Source: Pelargonium cotyledonis (taxonomy: Eukaryota; Streptophyta; Magnoliopsida; Geraniales; Geraniaceae). From it: a DNA stretch of 55,999 bases. The notes beneath the pieces are model-generated. The model made no database searches, was not told where the DNA came from, and saw only the letters and a program-made list of their open reading frames with translations. The DNA lies in assembly GCA_036897625.1 (NCBI GenBank), contig JAYMTA010000046.1, positions 1-55,999 on the forward strand, written 5' to 3'. Below, in pieces: positions 39,562 to 49,592 of the stretch (its first letter is position 1; each line of letters opens with the position of its first letter). The translations under genes were made by a program, and so were the position numbers.

Positions 39562-41460
39562 GAACTCTTAATTCTCGAATTCATTGTTGCATTTTTCTCA
39601 ATATCAAAAATTACAGACTCTAGGTACAAAACCTTTGGTGAACAATATTGTACAGTATTTCTATAGACTCCTTGTTTTAAAACTGAATACTGGCGATGAC
39701 ATAACAAGGAGGTGCGCTAGTGTTCCTAATAGAATGAATAAGTTCGTAGTAAATAAAGAAGGTCTAGCAATTGGCAAGTATAAAAGGTGTCAAGTAAAGC
39801 TATTTTTTACTTTTACGTCGGATTTCTATCATTAACAGCAGAAAGCTTATGCACAGGGCAGGGGGGGGACTTAGATAAAGAATTTCTTTATATTAAATTA
39901 CTAGATTTCCATAACTGAATTAGCTAGCTTTTAAACTAGCTTTTTAATGTTTAAAAGTTAAGAGTCCCTGCTATAATCTCCAACGAATAAGGGATTTTGA
40001 ACAGTTTTGGAAAAAAGAGGAATCCCAAGAATTTATAGGTACTAATAAAGATTGGATAATTTACTTATAGAACTCCTTTTTTTCATGTAGATAGTAACAT
40101 AGAATGAAGACCTGACGTCTCTAAAGCTAAGTTTAGTGAATACCTTTTTTTAGACTCCTAATGCATTTGACGGCTTATTTGGGTTATTCAAATTAGTTGT
40201 GTTTTATGATACTTACCTGTCTTGGCTTCTATTAGTTTACCAGATTAATTGCATCTATGCATTCATTTTTATTATTACACCTGGTGTATAAAGACATGGA
40301 CTCAATTGCGTTGCGTGTCCTTTTCTTACTGTATGTATTAGTTAGTGCGTTTTTTTTTTATCGCACAAATTGTCAAAAAGAATTGTCTAATAAGTAAGCT
40401 CTATTCTGTAATATTTTTGGTATGCTGTATAAATTTAGAAGAACAAATTATCACGTTATCAAGACTTGGTGAAGCGGCCTTAACTAAACAAATAATCCTT
40501 AATCTTTAGAAGAGCCCGGTTATCCTTATTTTTATAAAGTATTCCCCCATTCGGCGAGGGGTATTTCAGCCAGCTGAGCTTCTTATCTAATGTTGTAAAT
40601 AAATATCTAAACTATACTACGGCTTTACCTATTCCTAACCTAGTTCTAACTAAACAGAGAGGATCCTCTTTACTCTCTAGATTTCGGCAAATATCTAACA
40701 GATAAAAAAGGATTCAAAGCGGCATCAAAAGTTAAGTGAAAGTCAGTATTTTTAAATCAACAATAGTTATGAAATCTAGGTCAAGTAACTTAATCTCGTC
40801 AATTACCATATAATCACTTGTAACTCTTAAAAGCGCTACTTTTTGTCTGAAACCGTAATACCCTAAGGAAAACGCGAGTATATTAAGTGGACTTAAACCG
40901 TTTACTTTTATCAAATTGCGCGGTGTTATACCACTTGAATTCAAGACTATGGATATTTATTACTAAAAAGAAGCTTTTAATAATAAAGAGTCCCTAAAAA
41001 GAATTTAGATGAGCAAATGCACTATCTTAAAAATAGACCTGACATTTACTACGAAAGGTACGAAAGAAAGACGCTCTACCCGAACCCGGAGAATTTAATT
41101 TCCACTTTGTTTTTGTAGCTATTTCTTGTTAGAAGGAATTCTCACGATCTCACCGGCAACCGGCAAAGGCTACATAATAGAATAAGTAATAATTTCCTTT
41201 TTCCTAAAAACCTGGAAAGGGTTTCATATAATAGAACTCGTTTGATGGATCATTATTAGTAAATATAAAAAAGCGAGCGAGTACTGCTAATAGGGGGGGG
41301 GAGTTCAGTAGGAATTAATCCAATGAAAATCCTTAGATTTAGTTCTTTTCAATAGTACCAGGTCCAGAGGAAGTAAATCACTTATATACAAATAGATTCA
41401 TATCTTCTTGAAGAGTCTTCAATGAGAGGGGTAGTCGTAAAAGTGAGCAGTTATTTTCCG

Positions 41461-41526
41461 TGGAATATAGCCAAGCGGTAGGGCGCCTTTTTGAGAGAGG
41501 CCCGCATGGGTTTCGAACCTGTCTTA
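41461..41526 (+). pseudogene. Degraded tRNA-like sequence, Gln/Ser-like
   Basis: TGGAATATAGCCAAGCGGTA closely follows the 5' half of plant mitochondrial tRNA-Gln as I remember it. The anticodon stem GCCTT pairs with GAGGC around TTTGAGA; in that fold the anticodon reads TGA (Ser), although TTG (Gln) is present one base earlier. The T stem ATGGG pairs with CCTGT (with wobbles) around TTTCGAA. The acceptor 3' strand does not match the 5' strand. I favour a decayed trnQ copy. Confidence 0.5.
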
Positions 41527-43127
41527 TAGTTAGTTATCAGTTTATATCTCTACTATTTGATATTTTTCTGGAGAGAGCTTTAAGGAGGGGTAACGTTGCA
41601 AGTTCAAAGTAAGATTTTTAGGGTTTACCTGGCATCTAGAATTAATTTAGATTTTCATTAAGTAAGTTCTTCGGTATGCTAGTTTTAATATTCTGATCCG
41701 GGAGTTCCCCCAGCAATCAACGTCCATATTTGATCCAGTTTTCTAAGTAAGTAGTCAGTCACAGGGAGCTTTTTAAGTAGGCAGCTCGTACTCGGTACCA
41801 AAGCTATTCTATAAATTTACACACTTAGTAAAAGTCTTCCCCGCCGTACGAACCCATAATAAATTAGTTGCTAATCTTGTTCCTGATTAGAGGGGTCGTT
41901 TAATTATACACCTTACTCGCGCCCTTTAAACTTTAAAAATCTCTCGTATAGGGTTCATGAGGAGAAGTTCAGGGAAAGGGCTTTAAATTCTAGTTTTCTA
42001 AAAGGTTCTTAGTTTTTGTAATAAGCCAAGTTAGAGCTCTAAAAGGATTCCACATTATATGGTACTGAGATACCTTAACGTAAAAGAAGAATATTGTAGA
42101 TTTAGATTTACCTGCTAATGCATATTTTCCGAGTCCTTATTCTGCTAATGGATACCTTATTTAGGTACCTACTTACTGTACTTTCTGTATTTACAAGTGT
42201 ATCCCATACGTAGGCTAAGCGGACTTTTTCCGTTCTTTAATTTACTTGGGTATGACAGATATTTAGAACAGTTCAAAAGACATTCGAGAGTTCCATTCAT
42301 CTCGTTACTAAAAGAGGAGACCTTAACTATTTCTTAAAAGCATAGTTTTAAGTTTTTATATCCTTGCCCTTGCAATGTACAATATTTATCACTACGAGTT
42401 TTTGCTTGGCCCCTTAGTAAAATCGAAGTTTTGAGTTGGTTATTTAATTCCCAATAGGGATCCAATTGATTTAGAAAGAAAGTTTTTATTGACTTCTACG
42501 TTCACTTCGCACAAGCGAGTATACTATATATAATACCCGGTTCTTCTCGTGCGTGTAGCCCTGCGGAAAGGCTTGGGATAGTTCTAGCTTAGCATTCTAA
42601 TTTGATACTCGTTTTACTGGGCTGAAGTCATAGCAAATTCATGTATATAAAAGCCAACAGAATTTTACTATGAGAGAACTCCTTTCCTATATAACTCATT
42701 GACAGAGCTCTATATTTTATAAACGGCATACAAGAAACCCCCTATTTTTAGATGAATAGCAGTTTGACAAATTCCATTCTACTTGTGAGATAGGAAGAGT
42801 TTCATATCTAAATAAGTATATTTTACGGTGGGTACGCTTTTTTAGGTTAGTAGTACGGCGTTATATTAATTTACTAAAGAAGAGCCCTTATCACCTTTTT
42901 GCTGCTTATGTAGTTACAGTAAAACAAAGGAAAACGGGCAGCCCTGGATCTTGAAGATACCTAAAATGCTCCGGCTTCTCTTGCTAGTCTTTCTTTATAT
43001 TATATAGATTTTCAGGATTTTATACTCTATGACCCACCGCTTTACAAATAAAAGCTAAAAGCAGGCTTAAGCGCATACTCTCTTTTTTAACAGAAGAGAG
43101 TACTTTAATTACTACAATTACTATAAC

Positions 43128-43200
43128 AGGACTTGAACCAACAGCATTCAATAGCTATTTTCATACTAGACTTTTAAAAAGTATCCGGCAGAACACCAAC
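43128..43200 (-). pseudogene. Weak tRNA-like fossil, possibly Phe-like
   Basis: On the minus strand GTATGAAAATAG precedes GCTGTTGG, TTCAAGT and CCTG, in the order of the anticodon loop, variable region and T-arm of a tRNA-Phe. Four of five T-stem positions pair or wobble. The spacing between anticodon and T-arm is too long, and no D-arm or acceptor is convincing. Confidence 0.3.
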
Positions 43201-45941
43201 CCATTAAGGGCTAAGTCTTAAATGACAAAAGCAGGATCTTAAAGCATAAGTACAAAATAGAGTCTAATCTGAAATAGAGAGGTCCGGTACAAATTGTACA
43301 GGGGAAGTTTCCCTCTTTCTGACTTCTTGTTAGCAGCTTACGAAATTATAGGGAACCTCTCATGACAAGAGGCGCTTCCGTCAAGACTTTAATCAGAATA
43401 AGCATCTTCAGTGCCTTTAAATTACAATTTATTAGAAGTTTTTTATATTATTGCACCTTTTAACTAAATTCTTTGTCTCAAATTATTTCTCTCCTTATTT
43501 TTACAAGTAGAATATTTTAAAGCAGTAACCAAACATCGGTTTATATTTTATTTTCCTAATTCCAGAGCCTTTAATATGCTATCAAACACCATAGCTTGGC
43601 AAACCCCGTTTTTTGATTAAAAGCTATCTATTTAACTTAATAAAGAAAAAACCTAGACTTTTCTATTTAAAATAAAGTTTACTTACAAAAAACTTCACAG
43701 AAATTTCAATACAGAAAGTAAGAGCGGATAAATTGTATAGTTGGTAATTTTATCTGTCTGTTTGTTAAAAAAAAGCATAGAAGCTAGTATCAGAAAAGCC
43801 CCTTCTTATAAGAAAAGGCTCCAAGGATCAAAAAATTAACAATATTATGTAAATAAAAGGGAAAACTAACCAAGTTAGAAAAATATCCTAAGAATTTCAT
43901 AATGTAATATGCTTTTAAGGCACCTTGATGGCTATAGGACTAATTAAAATATCTCCATTATTAATGAAAGCTACTCTTTTTATTACTGGACTTATAAAAA
44001 ATGAATTGAGTTAAGAATAATCCCATCTATCTGTAAGCCTCTAGGAATTCGTGTATTTAGAAAGGTCCCTACCGAGGCAAGTATTAGCATATGAAAAAAG
44101 AAAAGTCTTTCTCTACTCAACTCTTCTATCCGAGAGCGAGGAGTACTCCACTGACTTTTCTTTATTGTTACACTCCATTTGTTAAAGGATACCCTTTAGT
44201 ATTAGGATCCTTTAGCTAAGTTTTCACTCTATTTTTCTTATTTATATGAAAAGTTGTTTTGATTTTATAGTATAAATTATAAATATGGGATGCCCTTTTT
44301 AACTCCTCGCGGCTGACTCCTTGAAGTATGGGGACTGGCGCTCCGCAAAGTAGCTCCTTATCCCGTACTAATTAGTGTTAAGCAAATTCCAGTGCTTTTA
44401 ATGAATAAGACCCCCATCTATAATTTTTTTAATAATGAGCTCCCCTACTGCTAGGCAACAATAAAGAAAAGAACAGGATTATAGTAGCAATCTTTTACTC
44501 TTAAGTAAAGTCTTTTTGTATCTAATTAAGTAAGACACTTTCCATTAACTTTATTTACTCCATAATACCTATTGGCCGGGTTTTATGACCTGTTTTTGGG
44601 ATAAGCAAGCTAATGTTTCATAAAGGATTCTTTAATATCACTCTTATAATTTATTCGCAGAAGTCTATTTTAAACAATCTTATATTGCTTCCTTTGGCAA
44701 AGACTAACGGTAAACTGATGGCTTTTTTTATTCATTATATTTATATATGCTCGACAGCGCTTTATATAGTTGGTTTCAGACTGCACTCTTTAAAGGGGCA
44801 TCCTTGAGCAATGGGAGCTAAACCCAAAATCCTTATTATAAAGGTATGCTCTGACTTAGGAAACGGAATCTTATCTAGTACAAAATACTTACACTCATCT
44901 ACATGTATATAGAAAGGGGAAAGCCCTTATATATTTTTTCTTTGAAGTTCTGAAATTTAGGAATCGTATATGATTACTTTTTAACTAAAGAGATAGGAGG
45001 TTGGTCTAGCTAGGAAATTAATATAAATCAGATGTTATTCAATAGCCAATTGCTAAGGATAGGAGTATGGTCACTGTCTTCTTTTCTGAAAGCCTATAAA
45101 CGAAATTCCAAAAGTGTGTACTACTAGTAAATCGAGGGAGCCTCTTATATATTTATTAGTTATTAGGAATTGTTCTTATTCTGGCTTTTGTATACTAGGA
45201 GGGCCCGAGGAGGAGCTTCCAGTAAGAATCAAGGAAATAAACTGCTATTTTTAATAAGAAACAAGTGGCTTTCATTATATAAATTACACTTTTTATACTT
45301 AAATATAATATAACGCCGAGTTGCTGCGAGTTTTCTAAGTCAAAACCAACCTTGTAGGTATCAATAAACCGGTTATGGTACAAAAGAAGAGTCTAGCTCT
45401 GAGGAATGAGGAAACCTTAAAGTCTCGTATTCTTTTGGATAGACAGGATCCTTTTACTTAAGGGTTTATCGTTAATCTAGATTTCTTTATCCTAAGCTTT
45501 TTTATTAGATAGCTTTTACTTAAATAAAAGAGTTTTAAATTAAAGTCTTTATTATTCCTGAATTGTAAGTTTTAAAAAGAGCTGTGTAGCTGTAAAAAAA
45601 AGTAAGGAGTAAGCCAGGTTGTCTCTTGTCAAGTATTGTCTTAGAGGTTGGTTTAACTAGACAGGAATTCTATATCTTATAATTTGTAATTTGTTCCTCA
45701 AGATTCTCTTAAAAGTTTAAATAAGAATATAAAAAGGAGATCTCTAATAAATGACTCCCTAAAGTCCTTGATATAGAGCGTATCAGAATTGTGTCAAAAG
45801 GGAAGGTTTACATATAGCTACTGGTAAAACGCTGCTTGATAATTCTCTTTTAGACTTAAGGAATTAGGCTTATATATGACTCATAAGAAAGTAACCTAGA
45901 GCGCTACACCTCGAGAGTCTCCTTCTTGTCTGCTCATCTGC

Positions 45942-46011
45942 CCTGAAGTCAACTTGAACCTATGGGATTTTTACTAGGATTCCTTTGCTCTACCAACTGA
46001 GCTATCTGAGT
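45942..46011 (-). pseudogene. Degraded tRNA-Phe-like copy
   Basis: On the minus strand ACTCAGATAGCTCAGTTGG and TAGAGCAAAGGA are an almost exact 5' half of organelle tRNA-Phe. After that, extra bases interrupt the anticodon arm before AAAAATCC, and AGGTTCAAG marks the T-arm, whose 3' strand does not pair. The 3' acceptor strand does not match the 5' strand. The 5' half is strikingly well preserved compared with the 3' half. Confidence 0.55.
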
Positions 46012-46865
46012 GATATTCATAGTTTCTAATTATACTACTAAAGTATATATCTTATTTTAATTGTAATTACTAGCTAAGGTTTAGCTGCTTTGGAATATAT
46101 TAGGGAACTCCTTAATCTTAGATAGGATAGTAGAACTCGTACTGGAAAACTTAGAATTGTAAACGTTAGTTTAATATGATATTACCTGCGTTGCTAAAAA
46201 TATCTTTTGTATACTATTTAACAGATATAAATTCTGTGTACTTATAGGGTCTCCCTTCATCTAACCGGGAAGTTCTTCCTTAACTATAAGACGAGAGGGG
46301 CTTTTCCCTGGTGTGGACTGCTAAAGACTTTTGAACGAGTCTCCTGACTATCAAGAAGCTATTAAAAAATACATGAAATAAAAGAGGGGTATTTCATTAA
46401 AGTACAAGCTAAAAAATATTTTAAGAAAGTCCCAAAGAGTTAATAATAATAGCTAGATTCCAATTAAAGTTAGGTCTAAACTTAATCGTATTTCTAGTAG
46501 CTTTTTACTCGGTAATTGTACATAAAAGCGTCCTTCTTTATAAACAAGAATTGTCTTAATCCTCATTGAGAAGCTCCCCGACGCGGCGCCTATTTCGAGT
46601 GCAAGTTTTACTAAAACCCTTAGTATAGGGAAATCTTACTTAAAAGGGTTGGCTTTTGGATACACATATTGATGGTTAAAGTCAAGTGGCTTGGAAGCCC
46701 CTCGGTTAATTAGAGCAAAGTTAAGGTCCGTAGTTTTAATCACCACTTAATAAGCGCAAGCAAAGTGCAGCGTCCTCGTCTATTTCCTTGTTATCTAACT
46801 GAAACATTCTTTTCCATGCATTTATCCGTGTAAATAGGAGTAACAATAAAATGGATGGGGAATAA

Positions 46866-46939
46866 GAGCTTGTAGTTTAATTCGGTAAAACCAGATCTAG
46901 AAAAATCCGACGCCATAGGTTCAAATCCATTACAAGGCC
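46866..46939 (+). pseudogene. Degraded tRNA-Trp-like copy
   Basis: Over 74 nt this sequence aligns without large gaps to the intact tRNA-Trp at 21374: GTTTAATTCGGTAAAAC for the D-arm, ATCTAGAAAAATCCGACGCC through the anticodon and variable region, and ATAGG-TTCAAAT-CC for the T-arm. About seven positions in ten agree by eye. The anticodon position reads AGA rather than CCA. The acceptor is almost unpaired and the T stem keeps three pairs. It is a decayed duplicate or a more distant relative of the same gene. Confidence 0.6.
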
Positions 46940-47949
46940 ATTTACGACACTAAATATTGCGAGTTAGGATATACTCATGTATGATTTTTTTCTTTAATAC
47001 TTAAAAAAATAGGCTTGATTTCACATATGACTACTAACCCTTTAATCTGTTGTGTTAATCCCCTTCCTTCCCTAGCCTAGTAATATCCGAGGCAGTTCAG
47101 AAGTTAAACACTAATATAGAACTTTCAAAGCCATCATTGGAATCTGTTTACTAAGTTTTTTACTAAATTGAATAAAGTTCACATACATATGGTAAATCTA
47201 TAGTATTTCCAGTTATTAACGAGCTTTATCTCTTTCTTACTGAAATCGAGTAGTAAAGGAAATTTAGATATCAACTCCAGCTAGCTTACTCTCAAGAAAA
47301 ATGAAACCGAATAATTAGCAACTCGAGTTCCGGGTATCTTAACCTTTCTGTGGAATTCCTTTTCAAAAGAAAATGCTTAGAAATGAATATAATTATTCTG
47401 AAGTCCTATGGACCTTTTAGAACATCTCTTTTGTCTTATACAAGGGTTTTTCATTTATAGATAAGATATTTTAAGTACTCTTATCAAGGAAATTTTAAGT
47501 GAAATCTTATGCTTATGTATGCTAGAAGGCATATATTAATTGTAATCGAGTTTACGTTTGGTTTGGTGACGCTCATTTGACGAGAAGCCGTAGGTTTCTA
47601 ATCTGCTCATAGCTAATAAGCCACACAAAAGTTTCTAATACCTGGATCCTTTTCTATGATCTAGGTTTTTAACTGGCGAAATCCCGAGTTCCTCTCTCTA
47701 TATACGGAGGCCTGGCTTGCTTAGACATGCCTACACTAGAACGGGACTATGCCCTAACAAAAAATGAATTCGACTAAGAGTGAGTGGAGCTTTCTATTGA
47801 ATATTCCAACAAATTTAGCTTAGGTTATTTCTTTGGTGAAGTTTTTTCGGCACCTAGTATAAGGAAGTATAAGGAGAAAAGTCCTTGTTTCTAGACTTCC
47901 GTCTATTTTCCCTTGGTTTTGGGATTGTTGAGGTATGACCCTTAGTTTG

Positions 47950-48294
47950 CTAGCGAAGTAGTTTGTGTATCAGACTTCCTGGAAAGATGCATATTGTAAT
48001 ATGAGTTTTTGTGGCTTGTAATTAAGTAATGTTTGGTTATCCGTCTTGAAGACTGCTTGCACTCAGTTCTCGAATTGGAACTCTTCAAAGCAAATTATGG
48101 TAGTTGGTTTTGTATCTTTACAAATCTAGTCATACTCAGATTAGGATTTTATCCAAATCAGGAACCGGTTTTGTCCTGGTTCCTTCGAATCTTTATCCTT
48201 CGTTGAAAAATGTGAGTTACTGGTCTAACAAGTAATTATCGATGAAATCACTAGCAAAGTTGTTCGGGTTTTCAGACTTCCTCAAAACATGATA
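47950..48294. repeat. Two copies of a ~45-bp imperfect direct repeat at the edge of the orphan block
   Basis: Copy one is at 47950-47994 and copy two at 48251-48294, offset by about 301 bp. Both begin CTAGC, share AAGT-GTT, then CAGACTTCCT, then AAA-ATG and end ATAT. Roughly four bases in five agree. The flanks do not match beyond this. They sit exactly where composition changes from the orphan block to ordinary plant DNA. Their nature is unknown; they could be remnants of a duplication or of a mobile element. Confidence 0.6.
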
Positions 48295-48384
48295 TGGGTC
48301 AATTAGTAGCAAAAATCCATCCTGTGTGTTAAGTTAGTATTGTTTTGGTCAATTGAATTGCTCTAATTTGGATTCTTTCGGCAG

Positions 48385-48893
48385 ATTGATGGTGCCAGTG
48401 CTTTCGGTCTCTTAAAGCATTGGAGATGCTCATCTCAAGGACTGGGTAGAGGCAGAGCCTTAAACCAAGATCCTTAATTTGTCTCCGGACATGGAGTTCA
48501 TTATCTTAGCTTCAGATGGATTATGGGATGAGGTAAGAAACCACAAACACATCTTTTCAACAGTGCTTGATGCTTAATACATCACGCTAGAATCCACACT
48601 AATCTGAATGCATGTCATTTGGAACAATTTTTTACAAATGCAACAAAAAAAGTTAAAGTTCTTCGTATTTGTGTAGGGAATTAACTTACAGTTAATCCGG
48701 TTGTTAACGAAATTTGATGTTGAACATTGTCGCTAGGTTGGTAACCAAGAAGCAGTTGACACTGTGATGCATTATTCCATGCAGAGAAAGAAACTAGAGA
48801 CTGCTGAGGATCTTTCCAATGATAATGGTGATGATTTTGGCTGTGTAAATGTGAGTCCTTCCTCAAAATTCCGCAGAAAGGGACGAGTAAGTC
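48385..48893 (+). pseudogene. PP2C-type protein phosphatase, 3' remnant of a broken gene
   Basis: Two exons of a plant PP2C are readable. The first (48385-48532) encodes SIGDAHLKDWVEAEP and, after a stop, a segment with EFIILASDGLWDE, which is the conserved metal-binding Asp region of PP2Cs. A GTAAG donor follows at 48533, and a TAG acceptor precedes the second exon at 48737, which begins VGNQEAVDTV and continues to a NVSPSSKFRR tail like that of clade-B-type plant PP2Cs. In-frame TAA codons at 48413 and 48461 interrupt the first exon. The N-terminal and central catalytic domain is absent from the window. A possible further donor GTAAGT lies at 48887. Working family members are Mg/Mn-dependent Ser/Thr phosphatases; this copy cannot be active. 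Two stops make sequencing error an unlikely explanation. Confidence 0.75.
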
Positions 48894-49054
48894 ATCGCCA
48901 AACTATAAAAAGACTGGTCATACATGCGTACACGCACATGCACATGAATGCATCTTTTCTCTTATTGCCATGTGCTACTTTTTCCACAATTCTCTCTTGT
49001 CAACCTTGTATAGTGAAAAAACCGACGAAAGGGGAAATCATGAATGATAACTGA

Positions 49055-49592
49055 AATAATGGCACCGTGAAGAAAAAAAATTACTATTAGTGAAAGAAAA
49101 GTGAACAGATACATATGTGGTGGTCACCACCCACATGAGACCATACTGGGGAACCCCACCCTTTGGTTCTATCACTGTGTCCAAAACTAAATCAGGTGAA
49201 AGATCAAGAAACTTTAAATCTGGTGAAAAGGTGTTAGTCTGCTTTTTACCATGCATGAAATATGATAATTTATTAAAGATGACACCAACCTGTCTATGAA
49301 TTGAACCCAACCCACATTGAAAAAGGTGTGTTTTATAACAGAAACAATAAGCTCAGCCTCAAAAGCTCTCACCATTTGCTTTTAATTGAGTCCTCTCTCT
49401 CTCTCTCTCTCCGAAACCTGCCAGTTCATATCATCATATGTTGGGTGTTTACTTCTTGATTTCAGCTGGTGGAGGATGAGATCTTGATCCAATTCATTCA
49501 CCATCAGCTGTTTTTCTTCAGATTTTGTGCTTAGATTTCTATCAGTTCGTTTTCTTTTCTTTTTCACTTTTCGTTATCATATATCTTACATC
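49055..49592 (+). promoter_or_regulatory. Upstream region and probable 5' leader of the DUF868 gene
   Basis: This gap holds no gene I can support. A TATA-like TTTTATAAC lies at 49331-49339, and a pyrimidine-rich CT tract follows about 55 bp later, an arrangement common in plant core promoters and leaders. The leader then runs to the ATG at 49593. The core promoter placement is an inference from spacing only. Confidence 0.35.
49391..49412. repeat. CT/GA dinucleotide microsatellite
   Basis: About ten uninterrupted CT units occur roughly 180 bp before the DUF868 start codon. CT tracts are frequent in plant 5' leaders. This one is likely length-variable between individuals. Confidence 0.85.

Larger units (their letters stand above)
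21448..47900. other. Unassigned AT-rich block, right part, with many degraded tRNA-like sequences
   Basis: This continues the orphan block. No open frame reaches 100 codons, and none shows a recognisable motif, signal peptide or domain. No rRNA, intron-core or transposon signature was recognised. Degraded tRNA-like sequences become more frequent, especially between 32.9 and 46.9 kb. Composition is not uniform: 31800-32280 and 40200-40330 carry many more TG dinucleotides than the rest. A few homopolymer runs of G or C (near 19251, 39861, 41295) stand out against the AT-rich background. The right edge is gradual by eye and falls near 47.9 kb, where TG-rich ordinary plant sequence begins. Confidence 0.6.

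Noticed and set aside
40533-40585. Minus-strand AAGCTCAGCTGGCTGAAAT followed by CCCCTCGCCGAATGGGG
   Set aside because: It has a tRNA D-arm-like and a Gly-like anticodon-arm word, but no T-arm or acceptor. It is too weak to list as a feature.
47556-47612. tRNA-like phrase with GCCGTAGGTTTCTAATC
   Set aside because: The T-arm core is altered and no stems close, so it could be chance.
1-47900. Hypothesis that the block is coding DNA under a genetic code in which TAA or TAG is sense
   Set aside because: No conserved protein words appeared when reading through stops, and stops of all three kinds are dense in all six frames. A three-base periodicity test would decide, but I cannot run it.
1-47900. 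Hypothesis that the block is a straightforward recent insertion of plastid or mitochondrial DNA
   Set aside because: No psb, rpo, nad, cox, atp, ribosomal-protein or rRNA sequence was recognised, and the tRNA-like sequences are mostly decayed. An old or divergent organelle source remains possible.
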